Below are positions 12,500-23,319 of a stretch of DNA of 64,000 bases, piece after piece. The translations under genes were made by a program, and so were the position numbers. Each line of letters opens with the position of its first letter. Within the stretch, counting starts at the first letter, position 1. The notes beneath the pieces are model-generated. The model saw nothing but the letters and a program-made list of their open reading frames with translations. It did not search any database and was not told the origin of the DNA. The stretch comes from Balaenoptera acutorostrata (taxonomy: Eukaryota; Chordata; Mammalia; Artiodactyla; Balaenopteridae), in NCBI RefSeq assembly GCF_949987535.1, contig NC_080075.1, positions 2,728,001 through 2,792,000 on the forward strand. Direction: 5' to 3'.

Positions 12500-12955
12500 G
12501 AAGCGAAGCTTTGCCCGCTGTGGTAGACTTGTGTTGTTTCATCCTCGTTCCTTCTTTTTCTCTGATAACACCTCTTAGTTTTTCTTGAGAAACTCCCCCT
12601 TCCTCCACAGTGAGCATTCTTGGTGGTGTTTCAATCAATGATCCTGTTCTCTTAGGACCAAGGGATGGACGTGCCACCTGAGCCAGACCAACAAGAATCT
12701 CCTCTCTGGGGACGTGATTCTTGACTTGAGTGACTCATGGAAATGGTTGAAGCTGATTTGTCTGGACAGCGGCACCTGCAGGAGATGGTCCTCTGGATCC
12801 CATGCTCTAGATCCCCACGTTGCTCTGAGTTATGTCCTTGCAGCTTCTTCCCCGATTATCAGCTACCTCCCGTCTTTCCATTGGATTTCTTTTCTGCTTG
12901 AATTACCCAGAGTGAGTTTCTATTGGTTCTAACCAAAGGATCTTGACTGATACTC
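12500..12955 (+). repeat. Possible solitary LTR remnant
   Basis: GCCACCTGAGCCAGACCAAC followed by AAGAATCTCCT, and an end of the form GATCTTGACTGATACTC, resemble an old MaLR-class LTR that ends with a string like AGGATCCTGACTAATAC. The match is loose and the left border is a guess. Confidence 0.35.
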
Positions 12956-13182
12956 ATCCTAAAAATACGGGAGGGCAGGCACCGGGTCCATCTTGGCTCC
13001 TCCTTCCCAACCATGGTGATTCCTGTTCATGGATAAGGATAGAAACCGGGTCCTGGTATCTGCACATTTTAAGGCCTTCACATGAAATTGTGGGTCATTT
13101 CCATACATTTTTAGTGCATGTGTTTGGCATTTGTTTTTTTCTTTTGAACCATATCATACTAATTGTTGGAAAAGGACATATA

Positions 13183-13195
13183 AACTTGCACATCA
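13183..13195 (+). repeat. Target-site duplication, left copy, of SINE at 13196
   Basis: AACTTGCACATCA here is repeated with one mismatch (AACATGCACATCA) at 13408-13420. It flanks the SINE exactly. Confidence 0.85.
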
Positions 13196-13407
13196 GGGAC
13201 TTCCCTGGTGATGCAGTGGTTAGGACTCTGAACTCCCAATGCAGGGGGCCCGGGTTCAATCCCTGGTCAGGGAACTAGATCCCACATGCATGCCGCAGCT
13301 AAGAGTTCACATACCACAACTAAGGAGGCCACCTGCTGCAACTAAGACCCGGTGCAACCAAATAATAATAAAAAAAAAAGATAAATAAATAAATATTTTT
13401 TAAAAAA
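13196..13407 (+). mobile_element. CHR-type SINE (short form)
   Basis: A tRNA-derived SINE begins GGGACTTCCCTGGTG. It has an A box around GCAGTGGTTAGGACTC and a B box around GGGTTCAATCCC. It ends in an A-rich tail (AATAAATAAATA). The short body lacks the long CCACAACTACTGAGCC array. Target-site duplications at 13183-13195 and 13408-13420 frame it. Confidence 0.93.
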
Positions 13408-13420
13408 AACATGCACATCA

Positions 13421-15485
13421 GTCTGGCCACCTTCAGCTTTATTTGTTGGCAGTTAAACTGCAAGAGCCTCAGGGAGCCTGACCTCAGGTCTCTATCAGTG
13501 GTGGGAATAGAAAGTTCTGGAAAGCAGGAACCACTGTCCTCTTCCTTCCCGATGTCCGAACTCCAGTGAATAAAGTAAGGCCTCTGTTATTACTTCTCAT
13601 TCAAATGAATGATGAGACTCTCAACAGATCTGAAATTTCTTTAGTTAAATAATTGGCCTTATTTTTAAAATGGAAAGTTGAGTTCGTGTTATACAAGGGT
13701 ACTCCCAGATATTTTTATTTGAAATGTGACAACAGAATTAACCTAACTACTTTGAAGGCAGCTGTTCTAAGAATCCTAGTGAGTTCATCTCTTCAATAAG
13801 CATCTAACAAACACCTGCTGTGCTGTAGGAACAGCCAGCCATTCTGTGGTTCAGGAACATTGGCTGAGCCTTCAGGGAACGAACGCTGACCCTCTGGGAC
13901 CTCTCATTCTGGTAGAAGAGGTTTACATATAAACAAACGACAGTAAAATACCCTCCGTTCGTGTTTATTTTGTAGACCTTAGCTACTCAGAGTACACCTT
14001 CTTCCGTGCTATTCACACCTGAGTTTCCATTATTTTACATTAAAAGTGAAAGAGGCCTTTCTTCTTTACAGTCAAATAACAAATCCCTTGTCCTAAACAC
14101 TGGATCTTTTTTGTTTCTGCGTGGGGAGATGGTAATGTAAGCTGCCGGATGGTTCCTAATCCTTTATTTGAATAACATTCAAATAGCAAAAAGCGCTTAC
14201 TGACGCCACACGCGGTGTGTACGTTGGGTTCAGTTTGCATTTTCTGCAGGAGTTTTTCAGGTTCCAAGGCAAGACGGCCTGTCCTGGGATCTGGTGATCT
14301 GAGTCTGTTAGCCTCTGCTGGGCCTCATCCTGGCCTGTCCAGAGCGGGACGGAGGAGTTCTCTGGGCTCACAAATTACAGACTCTCCGAGAAGAGCAGGG
14401 GGGTAGGTTCATCCCCACGGAGGGGCTGGGACAGAACCGGAAATAAGCCTCATGCGTGCTGGGGCCTCGTGAGCGTGAGTTCTCGTCTGTCAACTAGGAA
14501 TAGCAACCCGGGGGCACAGGGCTGGGGAAGGGACTGAATGGGTGGGTGTGCGGGGCAGGCGCCTGGGCGATGACAAAGCGACAAGTGCCCACCTCCTCCT
14601 CCAGCTGTCGCCTTCAAATTCAGACAGTGTGGTTGGTTTTAACTTTTCTTCTCTTGGACATTAAATGTGCCGCCCAGAGAAGGCAACGCTAACCTGAGGG
14701 AAAGCAGGTCGAATGGTGGCGGTTTGAGTGCAGAGCTACAGGGTGGCGGGGACACTGGTCGGGGACATGTGGCTGAGACCGGAGGATGTCCTGGGCGGCT
14801 GGCTCAGCACCACACACAGTGCACAACCTCGGCCTTCCGGCCCCTGGGGGCGTCCTTCAGGCTGAACAAGGACGGGCCTTTCCCCCTCGGGAAAAGCAAG
14901 GGCAGGCGCTGCAGATGGAAACCAATGGGGCATCCTACGGGGATACAGGGCTCGAGGCAACGCAACAAAAATCCACCCACGGGAAGATGCACTTTCATCC
15001 CTTCCTATTCTGGACCGATGCTCCCCCAGCTTCTCCGTGCACAGCAGCCCTCCCCCGGCCCGCCCTCTGGCAGGCCCTCCGTTTCAACCCAGACTCTCAG
15101 AACAGCCCTCTCCTGGCCCTCGGCCTTGGTTTTCCCAATCAGGTTGTGAGGCTGGGCTCACCACCCCTCAGGGCTCCAGTGCTTTTCGACCCGTGGGCTT
15201 TAGATTGTGTCTAAGGATGGAGCTCTCCATGAGGGCGTTCCTGAGCCCCTTCCTGACTCCCGTGGGTGAGTACCACGAACGGAAGGCCGCCCAGCCTCAG
15301 CAGAAGGTCTCTGCTCCCGTGCACAGGAGCATGTGGGCCAGAATCAGCACGTCTTCATCACCCTCAGTCACCGCCCCGGGCTCCTTCCCCACTAATCACC
15401 GCCCACTCCAGCCCGAGTGCCCACCAGGGATCTGGCAGCCCCCCTGCATTCCCACCCTGTCAGGCAGGTGGGCTCCCCATAAACC
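13421..15485. other. Mostly unique; traces of ancient repeats
   Basis: I see no gene. At about 13785-13945 the text (TTCAATAAGCATCTAACAAA and ACACCTGCTGTGCTG) looks like the widespread ancient repeat that begins with a string like AACAAATATTTATTGAGCACC. Around 14470-14505, GTTCTCGTCTGTCAACTAGG could be a MIR fragment. Open frames up to 190 residues across 14667-15609 are proline- and serine-rich, and I do not think they encode protein. Confidence 0.4.
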
Positions 15486-15520
15486 TGTGTGTGTGTGCGT
15501 GCGCACGCGCGCGTGTGTGT
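15486..15520. repeat. 35-bp alternating purine-pyrimidine tract (TG/CG)
   Basis: The tract alternates pyrimidine and purine without a break for 35 bp, mixing TG and CG steps. It contains a perfect 12-bp palindrome, GCGTGCGCACGC, at 15497-15508. Such sequence is favourable for left-handed Z-DNA. It sits immediately upstream of an LTR remnant. Confidence 0.9.
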
Positions 15521-15524
15521 CTAT

Positions 15525-16022
15525 TCTGAGAAGGCAGAATAACACCCTGCCCGCCCCCAAAGATACCCACGTCCTAATTCCCTGTGAGTTTGTACCTTAC
15601 GGGGTATAAGGAGCCTTGCAGGTATGATTCACCTAAAGACACTGAGGTGAGGGGACGATCCTACTTGAGCCCAACATAATCACACGAGTCCCGAGAAGGG
15701 AAAGGAGGTGGAAGTCAGAGTCAGAGGGGGACATGTCGAGGGAAGGACACAGCCAGAGCTCGGCCTCGGCCACCTGTCACTGCCTGTGCCGGTGGAGGAG
15801 GGGCCATGAACCAAGCAGGCATGTGGCCTCTGGAAGCTGGAAAAGGTAGGGGATGGGTTCTCCCCTGGAGCCTCCGGGAGAAAGTGCCCACACCCTGCTC
15901 TTAGCCCGTGAGACCCACACAGACTGCTCCCCTGTGGACTGCAGGGGAGCAATGAGGTGTGTTGTTCCAAACCTCCAAGTTTGGGGTCACTTGATATAGC
16001 AGCTATAGTAGAAACCAACACA
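15525..16022 (+). repeat. MLT1-type solitary LTR (ERVL-MaLR)
   Basis: The order of blocks matches an MLT1 LTR on the plus strand. They are CAGAATAACACCC, AAGATACCCACGTCCTAATT, TTGCAGGTATGATTCACCTA, GAGCCCAACATAATCACACG, CTCTGGAAGCTGGAAAAGG, GGTTCTCCCCTGGAGCCTCC, and the tail with CCTCCAAGTTTGGGG and GAAACCAACAC. No internal viral genes flank it, so it is a solo LTR. Confidence 0.8.
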
Positions 16023-17209
16023 CCCCTCCAAAGTGAAGTTAATAACATCCACTCAATAAGGAGATTTTTTTTTTTCAAATAGCTATGGCTTCAGACAATT
16101 TTTGTCTTAATCCCCAAGCCCAAGCAGCTCAAATGTAGCCTATCTATTCCCAAAACACCTTTTTAAAGATGATGTCAACACAAAGGAGGAGTAGGGGACG
16201 TGCTCCAGGCCACACGGTTTCTTAGATGCCACAGCAGCTCCAGAAGTCAGGCCTGTGGGGTCTGTGAGACCGCGTTTCTGGGAAAAGGTGGGCTCAGCCC
16301 TCTTTGTGCATTTTGTCCCGTGGCTTCTGTGGCATCTGTTCTGTTTTGGCTGTAACCGTCTGACACACATACAGACACACACGCACACCCTAAAAATGAA
16401 AGGGAGCAGAAGCTTTCTTTAATGTTGCCCCTCAATTTAAATCACCTTCCTAAGCAGAACAGTGTCTAAATGGTCTGAGATTCAGTCTAATGCAGTTAAA
16501 AATCATTTACTGAATGATGTATCATGTGACCCTGTAAATATTGTACAAAGATGGGCAAGATCATCTCTGCCCTGAGCAGCTCAGCCAGGTGGTTGGAGAG
16601 GAGGGGAGAGGATTATCTCAGTTCTGTTCCGAAGGTGCTCAGAGGACAGTGGTCCGCCCCCTGGGACCAGGGCTCTGTCCCCGCCTCCCCGAAGCTCTGT
16701 TTTCAGCCTCAGACACTCACCGTCTCCTCTTTGCGGGTGTCCCCTTTCTCCTGGCCCCGAATGGGGTGCGCCCCGGGTGTGACCTTCACTGATCACTCCA
16801 GTTCTTCTCTCTCAGAGGTGCCTGCCCTCCCCGTCCACTCCAGACCTAGCCCTGCCAAGCCCTAGCCTCCTGCTCTGCGCCGACACTCCCCTGGGTTGGC
16901 TGGATGCCTAAGCCCGGCCCTGGCCTCTTCTTGCCCACACGGACACACCACCTGCACCCCGTCCCCGTCGGGGGCTCTGTCCCTTCCTGTGAGTTCTGTT
17001 GGAACCACTGCCCCTCACCTCAGTTCGGTTCTAAGTCCGCTGCTCTGTTGTTCATTTTAATTTTCCTCTTACTTCTTAGGTGCTTGCCCATTGGGCCAGA
17101 CACGGTAGTCCCTCCTCTCCTGTAATTCCTACAGCCTATGAAATGGGAGCATCATCTCCACTTTGGAGAGGAAGAGACTGAATCTGAGAACTCAAGTCCA
17201 GAGGCTGGT
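16023..17209. other. No gene recognised; short CA tract
   Basis: I see no gene. A degenerate CA repeat lies at 16362-16389. Near 17150-17200, GAGGAAGAGACTGAATCTGA may be a trace of an antisense MIR SINE. Confidence 0.4.
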
Positions 17210-17224
17210 AAGAGCCAGCCTGGG
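17210..17224 (+). repeat. Target-site duplication of SINE at 17222
   Basis: AAGAGCCAGCCTGGG is repeated exactly at 17582-17596. The last three G bases overlap the SINE's own GGG start. Confidence 0.9.
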
Positions 17225-17581
17225 ACTTCCCTGGTGGTGCAGTGGTTAAGAATCTACCTGTCACGCAGTGGTTAGGAGTCTGCCTGCCAATACAGGGGAC
17301 TCGGGTTTGATCCCTGGTCCGGGAATATCCCACATGCCGCGGAGCAACTAAGCCCGTGCACCACAACTACTGAGCCCATGTGCCACAACTACTGAAGCCC
17401 ACTCACCTAGGGCCTGTGCTCTGCAACAAGAGAAGCCACCGCAATGAGAAACCCGCGCACCACAATGAAGAGTAGCCCCCGCTCACCGCAACTAGAGAAA
17501 GCCAACATGCAGCAACGAAGACACAATGCAGCCAAAAATAAATAAATAAAATAAATTAATTTATTAGGAAAAAAAAAAAAA
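17222..17581 (+). mobile_element. CHR-type SINE (long form) with duplicated A-box segment
   Basis: This is a full long-form SINE. Its head is GGGACTTCCCTGGTGGTGC and its B box is GGGTTTGATCCC. Then come repeated CCACAACTACTGA units, CAACAAGAGAAGCCACCGC, and an A-rich tail. It is unusual in that the A-box stretch occurs twice, at 17239-17260 and 17265-17286. The two 22-bp copies differ at a few bases. An exact 15-bp target-site duplication flanks the copy, so the duplication lies inside one insertion. Confidence 0.93.
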
Positions 17582-17596
17582 AAGAGCCAGCCTGGG

Positions 17597-19325
17597 TCTG
17601 TCTGGCTTGTGTTCTGTGTGGATTAGGGTTTTAATTTTTTATATTTGATGATGTTTTGACATCTCAGGACCTCTCGGACCCGGGGAGGGACTGCCCCTCC
17701 CAGGCTTAGTCATTTCCTAGAGAAGCAAACATTTGACGTGCAACCAACCAGCCTGGAGGCCACCATCCAACTGCCTCCTCTCACCCCAGGCCAACGTGTC
17801 CCCTGCCTTGCAGCCCCCCAGGGTCCCAGATAACCAGGGACCACCCCTGCGGCCCAGAGCCCGCTGACGTTATTCAGACTCTGCAATCCTGAGCTTATGC
17901 AGCCTGCCTACCCTGACTCACCCAATTCTTACCAGGAAAACCACAACAAAGGCTCTGGCCCGTGCCCTCCCCCGGCTTTTCCACCTCCAGTCCCCCGTCC
18001 CTGTGCTTCCCCCTGGGCCCTGTGTGGTCCCCACCCCCTTGGGAACTGTGAGAAATAGGTCCTCTTCCGGTGGTGTGTCCTGTCTCTCTTCTCACCTCGC
18101 CTGCTTAGAAGAAAACCCTGGGTACCTTTAAAACAACTTCCTGTTTCCCCTCCTTCTCCTGGTGATTCCCCTTAATCCTCCTTCTGGTAGCGCCTTCAAT
18201 TCAGGGCACGGTCAGGAGCTTCTCACCTTAACCAGAATCACCTTGGGAACCTTGAACGCAGCCACGCCCCCCTCACCTGCCCTGCAGTCCTGAGTTAGTT
18301 GGTCTGGGGGGGCCGTGTAGATTCTCCACGTGGATGGGCGTCAACATCACCTGAAGGGCTGCTAAAGCACAGGTCGCCCAAGACCAGGGGCAGCTTCTGT
18401 TAGTGATTCTCCTCATTCATTTTACATTTCTATATTGCTTATTCCTTTCCTAGAATGCTACCGGTGTCCCTGAAAGGAGAAGACATAAAAAGTGTGGGTT
18501 CAACCTGCCATCTCAGCCCAGATAGCTCCTTCCATCTCAAATGTCAAATGTCTTCAAATTTAGCTCAGGTTATGTTTCATGTCGTGGCCTTGTTGGCCAG
18601 AGAGAAGTCTGGTTTCGCCCTTCTAATCTCTTGTCTTTGGCTGTGGAAGGTGTGTTTGTGACCGAGGGGCTTAGGGGAAGGCCGTGCTGTACACGGTGGG
18701 TGTCACGGGTCCAGATCCCTGGAGACAGACCCCGAGTCTCAGATTCCGTGGGCAGCTCCGTGGGGAGCAATGTCCGTGGGGAGTGCGGGTGAGACAGGGC
18801 AGAGCGGTTGCTGCAGCAGGGGCCTCAGTCACCCCTCAGGGAGCTCAGGGGCGGGGAGGCACTTTGGAGACTTTCCAAACCCAGGTGAGGGACCAGGACT
18901 GCCTGGCACCCCACGCTGAGCACCTCAGGTGCGGACTCTCGCTGGGAAGGTGCAGGACCGCGACTGAGGGTGGGTCCTAGGGTGCGAGCGGTCAGCGGCC
19001 CCCAGTGGGTCTGCGGGCCTCGGCCTCACTTGTCACTCCCGGGACCTGGGGCAGACGGGCCTCAGAGGACTGCCGTGACCATGTCCTAGCATGAAGGCAT
19101 GCCCGCAGCAGGGCTACCAGGCAGCAGGAGGAAAGGCCAACGTGGATTCTGGACCTGGCTGCACTCAGTAATCTCCTTGCGTGGACAGCACCGGACATGG
19201 AAAGGCCCGGATCCCTCCTCCAAGGGGCAAAAGAAACCATCTCGACGTGGATGCTGTGATTGGCTGAGTTAAAGGTGAAGACCTGCAAACTGAAATTGTA
19301 AAACTCCAAGGTGGTCTGAGCCTCG
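17597..19325. other. No gene recognised
   Basis: This is GC-moderate unique sequence. Short traces near 18220-18260 and 18340-18420 (AATCACCTTGGGAACC and AACATCACCTGAAGGGCTGC) look like decayed MER-type hAT pieces. Confidence 0.4.
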
Positions 19326-19690
19326 CTGTGGGTTGAATTGGGTCTCCCCAAAATTCATGCGTTACAACGCTAATTCCCAGCGGGGTGATAGTTGGAGATG
19401 GAGGCTCTGAGAGGTAACTGGAGTTGGATGAAGTCGCAGGGGTGTGGCCCCCACGATGGGATTAGCTCCCTTACAGGAAGAGACAGCACAGAGCTTGCTG
19501 TCTCCCTCTCTCTGCCACGTGAGGACACAGCCAACAGTCCTGTGCAAACCAGGAAGAGAGCTCTCACCAGAAGCAAAACCCGCCAGCACCTTGATCTGGG
19601 ACTCAGCCTCCAGAACTGTGAGAAATCATCGTCTGTAGTTTAAGCCATCTGGTCTGCGGTATTTTGCTACATCAGTCTGAGCTAAGACGA
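19326..19690 (+). repeat. MST-like solitary LTR (ERVL-MaLR)
   Basis: The element starts TGTGGGTTGAATTGGGTCTC and continues with AAAATTCATGCGTTACAACG, GATGGGATTAGCTCCCTTAC, CTCTGCCACGTGAGGACACA, CCGCCAGCACCTTGATCTGG and AGCCTCCAGAACTGTGAG. It ends with GGTATTTTGCTAC and GAGCTAAGAC. This is the block order of MST/MLT1A-type LTRs on the plus strand. It is a solo LTR. Confidence 0.85.
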
Positions 19691-20090
19691 GCCTTAAAGA
19701 AAATGCAATCCAAATGGTACCTTGGTGTCTGCTGGGCTTGGAGCAGTTAAAGCAGGGAGGACGTAAACTTTTACACTGTTGTAGGATGGCCCCTGAAGAT
19801 ATCAGCCTGATATGACGTGAAGCCAAAGCCCAGAAACTTCAGGGGGATGAAGCAGCAAAGCCCACCTACCTGGCATATTTCTCTGTGATCAGTGAGGATG
19901 CCGTGCGGGTGTTTTGCTGCCCCTCGGGAATGGTATGGACATGGAAATGATCTAGATGCTGATCAAGAGGTGAAAGGTCTGCCACGTGACCCAGACAGCA
20001 CACAAGCCCAGACACACCCCAAGGTAGATTCCAGCCTGGACAGTGGGAAGCCTGACCGCCCCCCCAGCAGTTTTCTTAAATGGGCTGCTG

Positions 20091-20417
20091 GGGACTTCCC
20101 TGGTGGTGCAGTGGTTAAGAATCCGCCTGCCAATGCAGGGGACACGGGTTCGAGCCCTGGTCCGGGAAGATCCCACATGCCGCGGAGCAACTGAGCCTGT
20201 GTACCACAACTACTGAGCCTGTGCTCTAGAGACCGTGAGCCACAACTACTGAGCCCACGTGTCACAACTACTGAAGCCTGCGTGCCTAGAGCCCGTGCTC
20301 CGCAACAAGAGAAGCCACCGCCATGAGAAGCCCTTGCGCTGCAATGAAGAGTAGCCCCCGCTCGCCGCAACTAGGGAAAGCCCGCGCGCAGCAACGAAGA
20401 CCCAACGCAGCCAAAAA

Positions 20418-20448
<31 letters not shown>

Positions 20449-20453
20449 AAACA
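20091..20453 (+). mobile_element. CHR-type SINE (long form)
   Basis: This is a complete long-form copy. Its head is GGGACTTCCCTGGTGG, its A box is GCAGTGGTTAAGAATCC and its B box is GGGTTCGAGCCC. It has four CCACAACTACTGA-type units and ends in a (AAAT)n tail at about 20416-20449. It is flanked by a 13-bp target-site duplication with one mismatch, at 20078-20090 and 20454-20466. Confidence 0.95.
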
Positions 20454-20766
20454 AAATGAGCTGCTGCAGTTTTGTGACTGTAAACGATGGAAGGGCTTGG
20501 CTGTAAGGCAATCTTTCCAGACAAGTTCAGAACAGAGTGGAAGACACGTGAGCTGTTGTTTTCTTCGTTTTTCTGAAAGCGTATTTTGTGGGTCCAGGGT
20601 AGACACAGCATAAGCAGAAAATGCAAGGCACACCCAGCAGGGGCTGAGTCAGCTCAGCTCGGGAGGAAGGGGCGAGCTCCCTGCAGCAAGGAGGAAGCAA
20701 GAGCAGGGCTGCGGTCTAGAGGGTCAAGAAGGCGAAGCAGCGCCTTCTTCAAAGGGCATCGATTGT

Positions 20767-20838
20767 AGTTGTTTTAATTTTTATTGGAGTGTAGTTGATT
20801 TACAATGCTGTGTTAGTTTCAAGTGTAAAAAAAAAAGT
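20767..20838 (-). mobile_element. Tiny L1 3' end insertion
   Basis: ATTTTTATTGGAGTGTAGTT followed by GATTTACAATGCTGTG is the antisense L1 3' end. The 72-bp insert is bounded by GCATCGATTGT (20756-20766) and GCATTGATTGT (20839-20849), a target-site duplication with one mismatch. Oddly, the end opposite the expected T-run carries ten A bases. Confidence 0.75.
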
Positions 20839-20849
20839 GCATTGATTGT

Positions 20850-21647
20850 GGACGTTTAAGACACAAACCCAGTGTAGAGGATAATAGGGGGCCCCCTGTG
20901 CGTGCGCCACCCACCTTTAAACGTAAGTCACCTCCAGCAGTGGCGTCTGCCTCCCTCTGACCAGTCTTCCCCAGGAAGCCGCCCGTCTAGACCTTAGTGC
21001 TGGTCACAGGCAGGCGTCGCTTTGCTTTTTGACGTGTTTTTCCTTCTGGGCACAAACATGTAACGGGGAGGCGATGGGGAGCAATGCCACGGCGTGGTTG
21101 AGGATTTGGCCTAGGGCAGGGCTGGACCAGAGAGGAGCAACCAGGAGACCAGAGGCAGGAGAGCGCTCGGAGGGCATTTGCCACTCCGCCACTCCTGGGG
21201 CTCCTTCTGGCCCCTTTCATCCCCCACCAACTTTAGCCCCCCCGGGCCCGGGCCTCTCCTGCAGTGTGGAGGGGAGCAGGGCAGGGCCTGGGCTGGGGTC
21301 TCCCCAGGCTGTTTAGCAGATATGGGGCTTCCCGTAAGGCACCCCACATGGGCTTCGGGGTTTGTTGAGTAGATAACCTGACATTCATAGATTGGAGACC
21401 TGGTCCAAACACAGGCTGTCCGCCCTTCCTGGACATTGGCCCGCATCCCTGGCCAACGCTCTCAGCCCAGCCGTCCCCACGTGGGAATATATACTGGCAG
21501 GTAAGGATCCTGTCCAAGGAGCCTCGCGTCGGTTTCCCAGGTTGTGAAGTGCCTCTGCCCGACATTATGACTAACCTGCGCGCTCTTTCCCATCTGTAAG
21601 TGGCACTGTTGCCCTGACGGCTTTGAGAGGCCAGGAACTGAGACAAG
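20850..21647. other. No gene recognised
   Basis: GC-rich unique sequence with no recognisable gene or repeat. Confidence 0.45.
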
Positions 21648-21660
21648 AATGTGGGTCCAG

Positions 21661-21811
21661 GGACTTCCCTGGCGGTCCAGTGGCTAAGACTCCGCGCTCC
21701 CAATGCAGGGGGCCCGGGTTCGATCCCGGGTCAGGGAACTAGATCCCCCATGCGTGCCCTCCTGCCTCAGCTAAGACCTGGTGTAACCAAATAAATAAAT
21801 ATGAAAAAAAA
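21661..21811 (+). mobile_element. CHR-type SINE (short form)
   Basis: The head is GGACTTCCCTGGCGGTCC, the B box is GGGTTCGATCCC, and the short body ends AACCAAATAAATAAATA followed by an A-run. A target-site duplication of AATGTGGGTCCAG (21648-21660) and AATGTGGGTTCAG (21812-21824) frames it, with one mismatch. Confidence 0.92.
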
Positions 21812-21824
21812 AATGTGGGTTCAG

Positions 21825-22794
21825 TCCGTGGGTGAAAGAAAGGGAGTCACCAAGGTAGGTGACATGGGGCCCAGGCCAGTGGCCCCCCACCCTTCCCGCT
21901 CCCACGTGTGACCTTTCCACGCAGTTTGTGGCGTCAGGTTAAGAGTCCCCGTGGGCGGGTGCTGCGCCTCATTAGAAGGTGCTGGTGCAGGTGTGTAGGA
22001 GGCCCTCGGAAAATGCCTGCGGAATTAATGACAGAGCGTATCAGAGAGAACAGTGGGTTCTCAGGCCTGGAACCGGGACTTTCAACGCCAGACGGAGAGT
22101 CTGCGACATGTCAGGACGATTAACAACGGTGGTGATGTAAGAAAGGATGCTGAGCGGGTTAGACCAGCCAGGGACCCCCAGTTCAGCAGTGTGAGCAGTT
22201 GTTAAACACTAGCATCGGGCAGCTGTGTTGTCAGGCCCCAGAACAGAAGCAGCAAAATGCGGACCCTCTTCATAGAAAGCACAGCCCAGCCTTTCTGCCC
22301 AGGTCCAAGGGCAAGGCTGTCACAGCCTGAAGGTTGACCTAGAAATCTGGCTCTGAGATGCCTTGCTCACCGCTGGGAGAGAGTTATGTTAAGTTTATAT
22401 ATTTGCAAATAATATGGGAAGATGTAAACCATGATTTGTGATGTCTCAGTGTTTGGATTATACAACCCCCGCAGGGTCCTGAGCAAAAATTGGGAGCCCT
22501 CATCCCTGAGGGCTGCATTAGCGCCTGGATTTGCTTCTAACCAGGCAGGATCTCCAGTCCTCAGCGTCTCTAGACGTAGTTGTTGGCTAAAGATCTATGG
22601 AAGCTGAGCAATCGGGGGGAGAAGACGAAGCCAGCAGGGGAAGGTGGGAGGCCCCGTGGCTGCGTCCACCACGTGGGAAAGCTCAGGGAGGCTTACCCAG
22701 GGCACCTCCATCTCTGTAAGCCCACCCCTGTTGTCTTCCATACGTGCTCTACCTGGGGTTCCCGGAATTAGGAGAATCGGACCAGCTTAAGAAT
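21825..22794. other. No gene recognised
   Basis: Unique sequence. I see nothing I can name. Confidence 0.4.
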
Positions 22795-22808
22795 AACTGT
22801 TCGTCCAA
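22795..22808 (+). repeat. Target-site duplication of composite L1 insertion
   Basis: AACTGTTCGTCCAA is repeated exactly at 23306-23319, just after the poly(A) tract. Confidence 0.85.
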
Positions 22809-22887
22809 AGGACATCCTACATAACAAAGAATTTTGTGGTTCCTGCACAGCTTTTGAACGCCCCACGTACAGCATTAAAAACCCAAA
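22809..22887. other. Non-L1 79-bp segment enclosed with an L1 3' end
   Basis: This stretch lies between the left target-site duplication and the first recognisable L1 base, so it belongs to the insertion rather than the flank. It is not L1 on either strand by eye. Its first half, ACATCCTACATAACAAAGAA, resembles a MER5-type hAT fragment. It was probably joined during retrotransposition by template switching, or it was part of the RNA that was copied. Confidence 0.55.
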
Positions 22888-23305
22888 CTAGAGACTATCA
22901 TACTGAGTGAAGCAAGTCAGACAGAGAAAGACAAATATCATATGATATCGCTTATATGTGGAATCTAAAAAAAGGGTACAAATGAACTTATCTACAAAAC
23001 AGAAATAGAGTTACAAATGTAGAAAACGAACTTATGGTTACCAGAGGGTAAGGGGGAGGGGAGGGATAAATTGGGAGATTGGGATTGACACATACACACT
23101 ACTATATATAAAATAGATAACTAATAAGGACCTGCTGTATAGCACAGGGAACTCTACTCAATAGTCTGTAATGGCCTATATGGGAAAAGAATCTAAAAAA
23201 GAGTGGTTATATGTATATGTATAACTGGTTCACTTTGCTGTACACCTGAAACTAACACAACATTTTAAATCAACTATACGCCAATAAAAATTTAAAAAAA
23301 AAAAA
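22888..23305 (+). mobile_element. 5'-truncated L1 (end of ORF2 plus 3' UTR)
   Basis: The L1 part starts CTAGAGACTATCATACTGAG in the last codons of ORF2, runs through TATGTGGAATCTAAAAAA, and covers the 3' untranslated region with CTGCTGTATAGCACAGGGAA. It ends CGCCAATAAAAATTT plus a poly(A). With 22809-22887 it forms one insertion flanked by an exact 14-bp target-site duplication. Confidence 0.9.
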
Positions 23306-23319
23306 AACTGTTCGTCCAA

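Noticed and set aside
14667..15609. Overlapping plus-strand frames of 142-190 codons
   Set aside because: Low-complexity proline/serine-rich sequence ending in a TG/CG microsatellite and an LTR. No domain is recognised.
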